Of a DNA stretch of 33,082 nucleotides, positions 23,639 through 32,056 are shown piece by piece. The stretch is taken from the NCBI GenBank assembly GCA_017504465.1, contig JAFVRE010000054.1, forward strand, positions 1-33,082. The letters are read 5' to 3'. Position 1 is the stretch's first letter, and the number at the start of each line of letters is the position of its first letter. The position numbers and the translations under genes are program-made. Below the pieces are notes generated by a model. That model was not told the DNA's origin. It worked only from the letters and a program-made list of their open reading frames with translations, and did not search any database. Source of the stretch: Clostridia bacterium (GTDB lineage: Bacteria > Bacillota > Clostridia > Christensenellales > Borkfalkiaceae).

Positions 23639-23680
23639 TTTAAGAGAGATAACTTAAAACAATCAAGAAAAACATTATGA

Positions 23681-23821
23681 GCGAGAATTTATCGTTGCCC
23701 CCAAGGTTACCAAAATTCGTGCGAAAACCCTTTAAAATAAAAGGACTCTACTGAGGGTAGAGAGCCAAAACCTGAGAGTAGAGTTAAGGAAAGACGGGTG
23801 GAGTCGTTAAAGACTCAACCG
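23681..23821 (+). ncRNA. Possible structured RNA between the SDR and hisIE-like genes
   Basis: In a 270-bp gap there are four stems: 23681-23690 with 23713-23722 (10 bp, one mismatch, one G-U); CCTTT 23729-23733 with AAAGG; ACTCTAC 23745-23751 with either GTAGAG 23757-23762 or GTAGAGT 23778-23784; and GAGTC 23801-23805 with GACTC 23812-23816, extended at its base. CTGAGRGTAGAG is repeated directly (23751-23762, 23772-23783). The hisIE promoter lies after these stems, so they are not its leader. It may be a small RNA or the SDR 3' end. I recognise no known RNA family. Confidence 0.35.
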
Positions 23822-23823
23822 AC

Positions 23824-23852
23824 TTGACGAAAATAAAGCTTTGTAATAAAAT
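23824..23852 (+). promoter_or_regulatory. Promoter of the hisIE-like gene
   Basis: TTGACG (23824-23829) and TAAAAT (23847-23852), 17-bp spacer, 57 bp before the ATG. GGGAGG is the SD. There is no T-box in the short leader. Confidence 0.7.
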
Positions 23853-23908
23853 AATTGTCGACGAGTTCGAGAAAGGTTCGGACAAAAAACGACGGGAGGT
23901 AAATTTTT

Positions 23909-24595
23909 ATGAATACTGTAAAACGTAAACCGGTTGGAAAGCGCAAGAGCACAACGCCAAAGGCTTTGCCTAAAAAAGCGGATACGGCGCAATGCGTTTT
24001 TAACGGCGACGGGTTAATCCCCGTAATTGCACAAGATTATGAAAGCGGCGAAGTTCTCATGCTTGCTTACATGAACGAAGAAGCTGTAACAAAAACGTTT
24101 GAAACGGGTTACACGTATTATTACAGCCTTTCTGAAAAAGTTGTATCCAAGTTCGGAGAAGAGGACGGTAACGTACAAAAGGTAGTTACTGCTTTTCTTG
24201 ACGCGGGTAAGGCTTCGCTGTTGTTGAAGGTCGATCAAAAGGGGAATGCGGATTTGGCAAACAACGCGTTCTCTTGCTTTGAAACGCAAATGAAGGGTAC
24301 GTACAACGATATGGGCGGCGTTATGCTCGGTCGTTTACAACGCATCATTGCGAAAAATAAGACTAATCCCGAAGAGGACTCGTACACGAGCTTTTTGCTT
24401 ACCAGCGGCGTAGATAAAATCGCTAAAAAAGTTGGCGAAGAAGCTGTAGAACTCGTGATCGCGGCAAAAAATAACGACAAAGCTGAAATCGTGGACGAGG
24501 CTTCGGACTTCCTCTATCACATGATGGTTTTGCTTGTTTCGAAGGGTGTAAAACTCTCCGAGGTTGGAGCAGAACTTTGTAAGCGCAACCGTTAA
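23909..24595 (+). CDS. HisIE-like protein with degenerate HisI domain
   Basis: 228 residues. A ~28-residue basic extension comes first (KRKPVGKRKSTTPKALPKK). Then a HisI-like part (about 30-130: IPVIAQDYESGEVLMLAYMN, DGNVQKVV) and a HisE part (about 140-228: KKVGEEAVELVIAAKN, EASDFLYHMMVLL). HisE (phosphoribosyl-ATP pyrophosphatase) motifs are intact. In HisI (phosphoribosyl-AMP cyclohydrolase) the metal motif D-C-D-x-D reads D98-A-G-K-A, and the C-H of the CHTG-x-SCF motif is gone (LANNAFSCF; only Cys123 remains). The cyclohydrolase is therefore probably inactive. The gene has its own promoter and no other his genes are near. It may be a repurposed nucleotide pyrophosphatase, or a HisE in a strain with a separate HisI. 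Confidence 0.85.
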   Translation: MNTVKRKPVGKRKSTTPKALPKKADTAQCVFNGDGLIPVIAQDYESGEVLMLAYMNEEAVTKTFETGYTYYYSLSEKVVSKFGEEDGNVQKVVTAFLDAGKASLLLKVDQKGNADLANNAFSCFETQMKGTYNDMGGVMLGRLQRIIAKNKTNPEEDSYTSFLLTSGVDKIAKKVGEEAVELVIAAKNNDKAEIVDEASDFLYHMMVLLVSKGVKLSEVGAELCKRNR

Positions 24596-24729
24596 ATTTT
24601 AACCGCGCAAAACACAACTTCATAAACAAACGGAATTTTTCGACAAATTTATCTCGAAACAGACGAAAATCGTCAAAATTTTTCCTTGACTTTTTAGTAT
24701 AATACTTTTCAAGTATGTTACGTGCCCAA

Positions 24730-24760
24730 ACGATAGTTAAGCGCGCTAAGCGTTTATCGT
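24730..24760 (+). other. Hairpin in the minD leader
   Basis: ACGATA (24730-24735) pairs with TATCGT (24755-24760), with an inner AGCGCGCT palindrome in the loop. It lies 27 bp before the minD ATG. A TATAAT about 24692 has no good -35. The rest of 24596-24787 shows nothing clear. Confidence 0.35.
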
Positions 24761-24787
24761 GAAAAGGCGTAAAAAAGAGGAAAAACT

Positions 24788-25555
24788 ATGGCAAGAAAAA
24801 TCGTTATTACGTCGGGCAAAGGCGGAGTGGGCAAAACCACTCTTGCCGTCAACCTTGGCGTTGCGCTTTCCAAGCGTGGAGAAAGGGTTATTGTCTGCGA
24901 CGCGGATTTCGGCTTAAACAACGCCGACGTGATTGCAGGCGTCGAAAATCTCGTCAATTACGATATCGTGGACGTGATTGAAGGGCGTTGTCGAGGGGCG
25001 CAGGCGCTCGTACGGCATCCTGCGTACGGGAATTTATACCTACTCGCAAGCCATTCCGCGCCCGAACGATATATCTCACCGCAGGCATTGAAACTCGTGC
25101 TCGAAGGCTTAGCGCCGAAGTACGATTTCATTTTAGTCGATTGTCCCGCGGGGATTGACGAGGGATTTCATCGCGCAGTAGCGTGCGCCGACGAAGCGAT
25201 CGTCGTCACCACGCCACACCTGCCCGCCCTTCGCGACGCGGATAAAGTGATCACCGTACTCAAGAGCTATGAAATGCAAAAAATCTCTTTCATTGCGAAC
25301 ATGGTACGGGGGGATTTGCTTGTAAGCGGTCAGTCGTTGTCTGTAAAAGAGCTCGAAAGTATCCTAAAAGTTCCCTTACTCGGCATTGTTCCCGACGCTT
25401 ACGATTTGTATCTCAACCGCTTGGACGAGAGTGCGAAAGCATTTAAGGTATTAGCGTCCAATCTAATTACGGGCAAGCGCAAATTACCGGACGTGACTTC
25501 ACGCTACAAAGGCTTGACGGGCGCGATTCGGCGGTATTTTAAGAGCGGACTGTAA
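24788..25555 (+). CDS. minD: Septum site-determining ATPase MinD
   Basis: 255 residues. The deviant Walker A is SGKGGVGKTTLAVNLG (Lys11 and Lys16). DADFGLNNADVI and DCPAGIDEGF follow, typical of MinD rather than ParA. The C-terminus GLTGAIRRYFKSGL is an amphipathic helix, the membrane-targeting sequence. MinD positions the division site with MinC and either MinE or DivIVA. minC is not adjacent; the next gene, 13 bp away, is MinE-like. Confidence 0.92.
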   Translation: MARKIVITSGKGGVGKTTLAVNLGVALSKRGERVIVCDADFGLNNADVIAGVENLVNYDIVDVIEGRCRGAQALVRHPAYGNLYLLASHSAPERYISPQALKLVLEGLAPKYDFILVDCPAGIDEGFHRAVACADEAIVVTTPHLPALRDADKVITVLKSYEMQKISFIANMVRGDLLVSGQSLSVKELESILKVPLLGIVPDAYDLYLNRLDESAKAFKVLASNLITGKRKLPDVTSRYKGLTGAIRRYFKSGL

Positions 25556-25568
25556 GGAGGAGAGAGCT

Positions 25569-25802
25569 ATGCGGACAGTGAGGGACGCTTACGCGAGAGT
25601 AAGCGACGTTATTCAATCGGATAAATCCGTTATGACGGAAGGCTGTAAACAGCTTGTCGTCAAGGACGTAGCGCAAAAACTCAGCGAGTATTTCGAGTTA
25701 AAAACGTTACCGGAAATGCAAATTGTTTATGAACGTGGTGTCTATTGCGTAAGGCTTTCTTTTCAAGCCGAACGGGTAAAAAAATTTAACGTATTACGCT
25801 AA
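25569..25802 (+). CDS. Short MinE-like protein
   Basis: 77 residues, SD AAGGAGGAGAG 13 bp after minD. Residues 24-70 (CKQLVVKDVAQKLSEYFELK, then MQIVYERGVYCVRLSFQ) have the helix then two-strand pattern of the MinE topological-specificity domain (EIL-VISKYV, then EV-LER-VLEVNI). The residues before this could be the MinD-binding helix, but are not closely similar to known MinE. Overall similarity is weak; the case rests on size, layout and position. If not MinE it is an unrecognised minD partner. Confidence 0.6.
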   Translation: MRTVRDAYARVSDVIQSDKSVMTEGCKQLVVKDVAQKLSEYFELKTLPEMQIVYERGVYCVRLSFQAERVKKFNVLR

Positions 25803-25877
25803 ACGACTCCTATTTTCAAAAAATAAACGGGGCAGGTATGCGTTCTACGTTTATTTGAGAGAAAAGGAGTGTTTTTT

Positions 25878-26759
25878 ATGTCTAAGAGACTTTTTCAAAT
25901 AGTAACTGATTCAAGCGCGGATATGCCCGCGGAATATTATACGGAAAATGACGTTGTTTGTGTAAATCTCGGTTTTACGTTAGAGGGCGAAAATTACTTA
26001 GGTTTAGACGGAAAATTTATAGAAACCAAGGAGTTTTATAAACTTTTAAGACAAGGCGCGATGCCTACGACTACCCAGGTTACTCCCAAAAATGCAAAAA
26101 ATCAATTAGAGAAACTTGTCGAGGCGGGCAAGGACGTTCTCGTCCTCGCATTTTCGTCGGGGCTGTCGGGTACTTGCAGCAGCTTTCAGGTCGCAGCAAA
26201 AGAATTAATGGAAGAATATCCCGATAGAAAGATAGAAGTTGTGGACGGACTTTGCGCGTCCATGGGGCAAGGTCTGCTTGTAGATTATATCATCAAGAAA
26301 GCGGAAGAAGGAGCAACGCTGGAAGATACGAAAGCGTACGCGGAAGAAATTAAAATGCAAATGTGTCACGAATTTACCGTGGACGATTTATATCACTTAA
26401 AACGCGGCGGCAGGGTATCTATCACAACGGCGTTTGTCGGTTCAATTCTCAAAATAAAACCGATTATGCACGTGGATAATGCAGGTAGATTGGTTGCGGT
26501 AGGCAAAGCTATGGGGCGTAAAAAATCCATTCACACGTTGGTGGAGAATATGGACAAAGCGCAAATTATACAGGCGGGCGAACCCATTTTCATCAGTCAC
26601 GGCGATTGCATGGAAGACGTGGAATACTTAAAAAAGCTCCTTGCTGAAAAATACCCTCAAAACCCCGTGACCGTTCATTACGTCGGGCCGGTAATCGGTT
26701 CGCATTCGGGCGCAGGTACGGTGGCGCTCTTCTATCGCGGAAAAGCGAGAGAGCTTTAA
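25878..26759 (+). CDS. DegV family fatty-acid binding protein (first of two)
   Basis: 293 residues from ATG 25878 (SD AAGGAG); a GTG at 25869 lies within the SD. Family motifs are IVTDSSADMP, VTPKNAKNQLEKLVEAG, AFSSGLSGTCSSF, EVVDGLCASMGQGLLV, DDLYHLKRGGRVS and KPIMHVDNAGRL. DegV/FakB proteins present a bound fatty acid to the FakA kinase, after which PlsX/PlsY use the acyl phosphate. plsY is elsewhere in this window; FakA is not seen. Confidence 0.94.
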   Translation: MSKRLFQIVTDSSADMPAEYYTENDVVCVNLGFTLEGENYLGLDGKFIETKEFYKLLRQGAMPTTTQVTPKNAKNQLEKLVEAGKDVLVLAFSSGLSGTCSSFQVAAKELMEEYPDRKIEVVDGLCASMGQGLLVDYIIKKAEEGATLEDTKAYAEEIKMQMCHEFTVDDLYHLKRGGRVSITTAFVGSILKIKPIMHVDNAGRLVAVGKAMGRKKSIHTLVENMDKAQIIQAGEPIFISHGDCMEDVEYLKKLLAEKYPQNPVTVHYVGPVIGSHSGAGTVALFYRGKAREL

Positions 26760-26811
26760 ATAAAAAAGAATTTAATAAGTGCACTACAAAATAAACAAAA
26801 GAGAGGAACAA

Positions 26812-27654
26812 ATGATGAAATTAGAAGAAGTAAAAATTGTAGCGGATTCTTCAGCGGATACTCTTACCCTTGGCGATTTTCCCTTCGCCATAGCTCCCTT
26901 GAAGATGATTTCGTCCCAAAAAGAATACGTGGACGACGCGAATTTAGACGTAGAGCAAATGCTCGACGAGCTCGCGCTCAACGACGAAAAAGTCAGCTCG
27001 TCCTGCCCTTCGCCTGAGGACTGGGTAAGCTCTTTCGGGGACGCGAAATACGTATTCTGTTTCACCATCACTTCAGGGCTTTCGGGGAGCTATAACAGCG
27101 CGAGAATCGCGAAAGAAGACTACGAAGCCAAATATCCCGATCGCAAAGTGCATATCGTTGACTCTCTTTCTACCGGCCCTGAAATCGTGGTGCTCATTGA
27201 AAAAGTGCAAGAACTCGTTTTGGCGGGTTACACCTTCGAAGAAGTGTCGAACGCGGTAGATGAATACCAAAAGACCACGGGCTTAGTATTTATGCTTAGA
27301 TCCTTGCGCAACCTGAAAAACAACGGTCGCGTAAACCCTATCGTTGCGAAAGTGGCAGGGGTTTTAGGTATTAAAATTATCGGTGAAGCAAGTGAAAAAG
27401 GGGATCTTAAACCCCTTCACAAGCATAAGAGCGAACGTACCTTGTTTGCAAAGCTTTTGGACTGCATGAAAGAAAAAGGCTATCATGGCGGAAAAGTACG
27501 TATCGGCCATTGCAGAAACGAAAAAGATTCCTTTCTTTTAAAAGAACACATCTTTAAAGAATTCCCTTCCGCTGACGTGCTCGTTTATAAACTTCGCGGA
27601 CTTTGCAGTTTTTATGCTGAAATAGGTGGGGTGCTTGTTGGCTTCGAAAGCTAA
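26812..27654 (+). CDS. DegV family fatty-acid binding protein (second, divergent)
   Basis: 280 residues from ATG 26812 (SD GAGAGG); ATG 26815 is also possible. It has VADSSADTL, KVSSSCPSPEDWVSSF, TITSGLSGSYNSARIA, HIVDSLSTGPEIVVL and LRSLRNLKNNGRVNPI, the DegV pattern, but is clearly diverged from the protein 52 bp upstream. In that copy the loop reads DLYHLKRGGRVS; here it reads SLRNLKNNGRVN. Two FakB paralogues often differ in their choice of saturated or unsaturated fatty acid. Both genes share one transcript ended at 27700. Confidence 0.92.
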   Translation: MMKLEEVKIVADSSADTLTLGDFPFAIAPLKMISSQKEYVDDANLDVEQMLDELALNDEKVSSSCPSPEDWVSSFGDAKYVFCFTITSGLSGSYNSARIAKEDYEAKYPDRKVHIVDSLSTGPEIVVLIEKVQELVLAGYTFEEVSNAVDEYQKTTGLVFMLRSLRNLKNNGRVNPIVAKVAGVLGIKIIGEASEKGDLKPLHKHKSERTLFAKLLDCMKEKGYHGGKVRIGHCRNEKDSFLLKEHIFKEFPSADVLVYKLRGLCSFYAEIGGVLVGFES

Positions 27655-27699
27655 GTAACTTTTTCGCTTTAAAGAGCCGACAAAAAATTCATAGCTATA

Positions 27700-27737
27700 A
27701 AAATCCCTTCAAACCAATTGTGGTTTGAAGGGATTTT
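27700..27737 (+). terminator. Bidirectional terminator, degV pair / P-type ATPase
   Basis: A perfect 17-bp stem (27700-27716 with 27721-27737) with a 4-nt loop has A-rich and T-rich ends on both sides, serving both convergent transcripts. Confidence 0.93.
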
Positions 27738-27742
27738 GTTAC

Positions 27743-30349
27743 TTAGTAAAGAGATTTCGTTTTATGGAAGGGGGAAGTTTCTTCCTCTTCTTCGTCGTCT
27801 TCGACGGGGTTAAATAGGTCGAAGAACCGAAGGAGCATTTCCGAGAAAGGAATCGCCGCCTGTACGATTATGATAATCAACAGGAATTGTGCCAAACTGA
27901 ACTCAATCGACGAGAAACCCGTCATAATAATTTCGCTCAAGAACGGAACGGAAATCATTGTTAAACAAACAATACACATAGAAACGAACAACGCGAGTCG
28001 CGTACCGTTAAGGGGCTGACAAATACGGAACAGCATAACCAGTCCGTTAAAGGTAAGCGTGAGCATAAGGATCGCATTATAAACCTGTGTGGTGTGGCCT
28101 TCGGCGTCGATGAACCCGAATTCCGACGCAAGCGGGGATAAGCTTACCGCGTACATCGCCAAGATACCGCCTGCAAGCGTAAGTGCGCCCGGCAGGGCTC
28201 TGCTCAATACGAAGGGGATAAATTTGCCTTTGATTCGCTTGGTGTTGGGTTGCAAAGAAAGCACGAACGACGGCACGGCGCTGACGAACATTTCATACAT
28301 CATCATATTGTTCGTGGTGAAGAAATACGCGCTGCCAGTAAGAATACAAACGACGGCAAGAATCAAGGTTAAAAACGTCTTCATAATATACAGCGACGCC
28401 GAGTCCTTGATATTATTGATAACCCGCCTACCTTCGTTTACGATCTTAGGCATAGAGCCGAAGTTATTATCCTGCAAGACGAGGTTGGACACGTTTCTTG
28501 CGGCTTCGCTTCCCGAAGCGACGGATATAGCGCAGTCTGCTTCTTTCATTGCAAGGATATCGTTTACGCCGTCGCCTGTCATGGCAACGGTATTTCCCGC
28601 TTTCTTAATCGCGCGGATAAGGATTGCTTTTTGTTCGGGGGTAACCCGTCCGAATACCGTGTATTGATTTGCTGCGTTTTCCACTTCAATGTCCGAAAGC
28701 CCTTCCAAAGACAAGTACTGCGAAGCGTGTTTAATTCCCGCGCGTCTTGCTACTTCGGCAACGGTCACGGGATTGTCGCCCGAAATAACCTTTACTTCAA
28801 CGTCGTTTTCCTTGAACCATTTAATCGTTTCCACGGCGTCGGGGCGAATGTTATCCGAAAGGGTAATAATCGCGATAGGACGAAGGGAGAGGGGCGCTTT
28901 TCCGTTTTGGATTTGTGCCATAGAATGCGCGAGAACGAGTACGCGCAAGCCCATTTGCGAATATTGCTTAACGATCTTTTCTACGCGCGTGGGCATGGGT
29001 TTTAATACGAATTCAGGCGCGCCCATTACGAACGTACCCGTTTCCCCAAAGGTAACCGCCGAGTATTTTCTTGCGGAAGAGAAGGGCAGGGTTGCCGTTG
29101 CGTTGAGCATTGTCGAATGCCCGAACCGTTCGTACAGCGCGATAGAGGTCTGGTTATTATCCTTAAGCGAGGCGAGGATAGAGCCTAAAATATCGTCGAT
29201 AGAAAGACCTGTGTTATTGTTGAGAAGAATACAATCGCTGACTTTCATACGCCCGTCGGTAATCGTACCCGTCTTGTCAAGGCAAAGCACGTTTACTCTT
29301 GCGAGCATTTCGAGCGAGTACATATCTTGAACGAGAGTATTATAATGCGCAAGACGTACCATACCTACGGAAAGGGCAACCGTTGTCAAAAGCAAGAGCC
29401 CTGAAGGGATCATACCGATAACGACGGAGCAGGTTTTTTGAATGGTCTGTTGCAAGGTTATATCCCCGCCAAGCAGGCTGGCAAAGAACCCGTGTTCTTT
29501 CACAGCGTCCCAGTTTGCGTCAGGCAAAGCCAAATAGTTCGTGAAGAACATAAACAGCGCAACGGGGATAATCATCAAACCGATCGCCTTAATAAACAAG
29601 TTGATAGAGTTCATGATTTCCGAGTTCGGACGTTTATACTTCTTAGCCCTTGCGGTGAGTTGACTGATATACGTTTCGTCGCCGATACAGTCCACGCGCA
29701 CGGCGATATGACCGCTGGAAATGAACGAGCCCGCGTATAAGACGTCGCCGTCTTCCTTCTTGATGGGTACCGATTCGCCTGTCAAAAGCGATTCGTTTAC
29801 TTCCGCAGTACCGTCCACCGCGATACAGTCGGCAGGGACTTGCTGTCCTGCGGAAAGGAGCAGGATATCGTCGAGCACGATTTCGGTGACGGGAATTTTA
29901 CTTTTTACGTTATCGCGGATAACCGTCGCCGTCGGCGAAGACAGAATGGTCAGCTTGTCGATTTTTAATTTCGCGCGGATTTCTTGGAAGATACTTACGA
30001 CGATATTACAAGCGTAAATGAGCACGAAAGAAAGTTGACTAATCGGGGCTTTTGCGGCAATCAAAGCTACTGCGGCAAGTAAGCACAAGAAGTTGAAGAA
30101 GGTGCAAATATTCCCGATAAAAATACTTCGATAGGACTTAGAATATTTTTTTGCGGTCTTATTAAACAGCCCCTGCTCCATACGCTCGGCAACCTGTTTT
30201 GCGTCAAGCCCTTTTTCGGGATCGGCGTTAAACCGCGCGCAGCTTTCTTGCACGGGTTGATTTTTTCTTAAATTGAAAAGCCTGTTCTTCTTAGAAGCTC
30301 GGTTTTGATTTCCAAGATTTTCAGACTGGTCCGGTTTTCGTTCTTGCAT
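27743..30349 (-). CDS. P-type cation-transporting ATPase
   Basis: 868 residues, SD AAGGAG. Layout: N-terminal cytosolic tail, TM pairs at about 75-100 and 103-120, actuator domain with TGES (190-193), TM3-4 with IGMIPSGLLLLT (311-322), phosphorylation motif CLDKTGTITDG (Asp358), a nucleotide domain, the hinge MTGDGVNDILAMKEADCAIS, then about six further helices and an acidic tail (EDDEEEEE). The PSGLLLLTT segment in place of a soft-metal CPC motif points to a hard cation. It resembles CtpE-like P-type ATPases, described as calcium importers in mycobacteria; the ion here is unproved. It has a promoter at 30405-30433 and ends at the shared terminator. Confidence 0.93.
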   Translation of the reverse strand: MQERKPDQSENLGNQNRASKKNRLFNLRKNQPVQESCARFNADPEKGLDAKQVAERMEQGLFNKTAKKYSKSYRSIFIGNICTFFNFLCLLAAVALIAAKAPISQLSFVLIYACNIVVSIFQEIRAKLKIDKLTILSSPTATVIRDNVKSKIPVTEIVLDDILLLSAGQQVPADCIAVDGTAEVNESLLTGESVPIKKEDGDVLYAGSFISSGHIAVRVDCIGDETYISQLTARAKKYKRPNSEIMNSINLFIKAIGLMIIPVALFMFFTNYLALPDANWDAVKEHGFFASLLGGDITLQQTIQKTCSVVIGMIPSGLLLLTTVALSVGMVRLAHYNTLVQDMYSLEMLARVNVLCLDKTGTITDGRMKVSDCILLNNNTGLSIDDILGSILASLKDNNQTSIALYERFGHSTMLNATATLPFSSARKYSAVTFGETGTFVMGAPEFVLKPMPTRVEKIVKQYSQMGLRVLVLAHSMAQIQNGKAPLSLRPIAIITLSDNIRPDAVETIKWFKENDVEVKVISGDNPVTVAEVARRAGIKHASQYLSLEGLSDIEVENAANQYTVFGRVTPEQKAILIRAIKKAGNTVAMTGDGVNDILAMKEADCAISVASGSEAARNVSNLVLQDNNFGSMPKIVNEGRRVINNIKDSASLYIMKTFLTLILAVVCILTGSAYFFTTNNMMMYEMFVSAVPSFVLSLQPNTKRIKGKFIPFVLSRALPGALTLAGGILAMYAVSLSPLASEFGFIDAEGHTTQVYNAILMLTLTFNGLVMLFRICQPLNGTRLALFVSMCIVCLTMISVPFLSEIIMTGFSSIEFSLAQFLLIIIIVQAAIPFSEMLLRFFDLFNPVEDDEEEEETSPFHKTKSLY

Positions 30350-30404
30350 AAAACAAACTCCTTAAAGTTAGAAGGGGGAAGAAAACTCCCACCATACTTT
30401 GATT

Positions 30405-30433
30405 ATTATAGCATATCAAAAAGAAAAATACAA
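30405..30433 (-). promoter_or_regulatory. Promoter of the P-type ATPase gene
   Basis: Minus-strand TTGTAT (30433-30428) and TATAAT (30410-30405), 17-bp spacer, 55 bp upstream of the ATG. Confidence 0.8.
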
Positions 30434-30483
30434 GTTTTTTAGCAAAATTTCCTTAAATATCCACCTTTTTTATGCGTAATTAA

Positions 30484-30512
30484 TTGATTTTGACGGGCAA
30501 AAGTTGTATAAT
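30484..30512 (+). promoter_or_regulatory. serS promoter
   Basis: TTGATT (30484-30489) and TATAAT (30507-30512), 17-bp spacer. The leader is about 78 nt and contains only a small AGCCG/CGGCT hairpin. It is too short for a T-box. Confidence 0.8.
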
Positions 30513-30596
30513 AGGTAAGTGAAGAATAGCCGATTGATTTTGAACGGCTAAAAGCAAAAACTGTTAAATATGCGAAAACTTTCAAAGAGGTAAGTT

Positions 30597-31886
30597 ATGA
30601 TTGATATCAATCTCATTAGAACAAATCCCGACTTAGTACGGGCAAATATTCAAAGAAAATTCCAAGACCACAAGCTTCCGCTTGTCGATAAGGTGTTGGA
30701 GCTTGACGCTAAGCGTCGCGCGTTGATTTCGGAAGGGGACGCTCTCCGTTCGGCAAGAAACGCTTTGTCCAAGCAAGTAGGTATGCTCATGAAAGCGGGC
30801 GACAAGGATGGTGCGGAGAAGATAAAAGCGCAGGTAAAAGCGGACGCGGACAGATTGCTTGCGATTGAAAAGGAAAGCGAGGCGGTCGAAGCTGAGCTTA
30901 AAAAGACCATGATGGCAATCCCCAACATCGTCGCTTTGGACGTGCCCGTGGGTAAAGACGATTCCGAGAACGTAGAACTTCAACGTTTTGGCGAACCTAC
31001 CGTTCCCGAATTTGAAGTGCCTTATCATCTTGATATCTTAGAAAAACTCGACGGTATCGACGTTGATTCCGCGCGCAGAACGTCCGGTCAAGGCTTCTAT
31101 TACTTGACGGGGGATATCGCGCGTTTGCATTCCGCGGTTCTTACGTACGCTCGTGATTTCATGATCGACAAGGGCTTCACGTACGTAATCCCGCCTTACA
31201 TGATCCATGGCAGCGTCGTTTCGGGCGTTATGAGCTTTGACGAAATGGAAAATATGATGTATAAGATCGAGGGAGAAGACTTGTATCTTATCGGTACTTC
31301 CGAACACTCCATGATCGGTCGTTATATGGGACAAATCATCGACGGGAATAAATTGCCCTTGACGCTTACCAGCTATTCTCCCTGCTTCCGTAAGGAAAAG
31401 GGCGCACACGGTATCGAAGAACGCGGTATTTACCGTATTCACCAATTTGAGAAACAAGAGATGATCGTCGTATGCCGTCCCGAAGAAAGCGAAGAATGGT
31501 ATGAAAAGCTTTGGAGCTATACGGTAGAGCTCTTCCGTTCGTTAGACATTCCCGTCCGCCAACTCGGCTGCTGCACGGGCGATCTTGCGGATTTGAAATA
31601 TAAGAGCTGTGACGTCGAGGCTTGGAGCCCCCGTCAAAAGAAATATTTTGAAGTAGGTTCTTGCTCGAACTTAACGGACGCGCAAGCTCGCAGACTTTCC
31701 ATTCGTTATAAGGACAGCGACGGAAAAACCAAACTTGCGCACACGCTTAACAATACCGTTGTAGCGCCGCCCCGTATGTTGATTGCGTTCATTGAAAATC
31801 ATCTACAAGCAGACGGCAGCGTAGTTATTCCTGAAGCGTTACAGCCGTACATGGGTGGCAAGAAAGTCATTCTTCCCAAGAATTAA
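30597..31886 (+). CDS. serS: Seryl-tRNA synthetase
   Basis: 429 residues, class II synthetase. The N-terminal coiled-coil arm (about 30-105) grips the long variable arm of tRNA-Ser. Motif 1 region, then the motif 2 region SYSPCFRKEKGAHGIEERG followed by IYRIHQFEKQEMI, and motif 3 HTLNNTVVAPPRMLIAFIEN are intact. CCTGDLADLKYKSCDVEAW is part of the active site. The KGAHGIEERG motif 2 loop and KQEMIVV differ from the usual bacterial REAGSAGRDTRG and HQF-KVE; from memory they resemble SerRS of haloarchaea and some clostridia. SD AAAGAGG. Monocistronic. Confidence 0.97.
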   Translation: MIDINLIRTNPDLVRANIQRKFQDHKLPLVDKVLELDAKRRALISEGDALRSARNALSKQVGMLMKAGDKDGAEKIKAQVKADADRLLAIEKESEAVEAELKKTMMAIPNIVALDVPVGKDDSENVELQRFGEPTVPEFEVPYHLDILEKLDGIDVDSARRTSGQGFYYLTGDIARLHSAVLTYARDFMIDKGFTYVIPPYMIHGSVVSGVMSFDEMENMMYKIEGEDLYLIGTSEHSMIGRYMGQIIDGNKLPLTLTSYSPCFRKEKGAHGIEERGIYRIHQFEKQEMIVVCRPEESEEWYEKLWSYTVELFRSLDIPVRQLGCCTGDLADLKYKSCDVEAWSPRQKKYFEVGSCSNLTDAQARRLSIRYKDSDGKTKLAHTLNNTVVAPPRMLIAFIENHLQADGSVVIPEALQPYMGGKKVILPKN

Positions 31887-31903
31887 TAGAATAAAACAGC
31901 GAA

Positions 31904-31938
31904 AAGGCAGTCGATTTTAAAGAAATGGACTGCTTTTT
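31904..31938 (+). terminator. serS terminator
   Basis: GCAGTC (31907-31912) pairs with GACTGC (31928-31933), extended by AAG/CTTT, and is followed by T. Confidence 0.8.
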
Positions 31939-31994
31939 GTTGAATATTTTTTTAAGAAAGAGAGCGGTTTGTTGTGATAAAAGCTGTTTTTTTG

Positions 31995-32023
31995 TTGCAT
32001 TTTGCATTTTGTTGTGCTATAAT
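31995..32023 (+). promoter_or_regulatory. Promoter of the two-TM hypothetical gene
   Basis: TTGCAT (31995-32000) and TATAAT (32018-32023), 17-bp spacer, 33 bp before the ATG. Confidence 0.8.
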
Positions 32024-32056
32024 GAAGTAAATAACGTACTTTACGGAAGGGAAAAT

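Noticed and set aside
23790..23825. T-box motif (GGGTGGAGTC resembles GGGUGGNACC)
   Set aside because: The following ACCGCG-type match and the stem I features are absent, and the promoter of the next gene lies after it.
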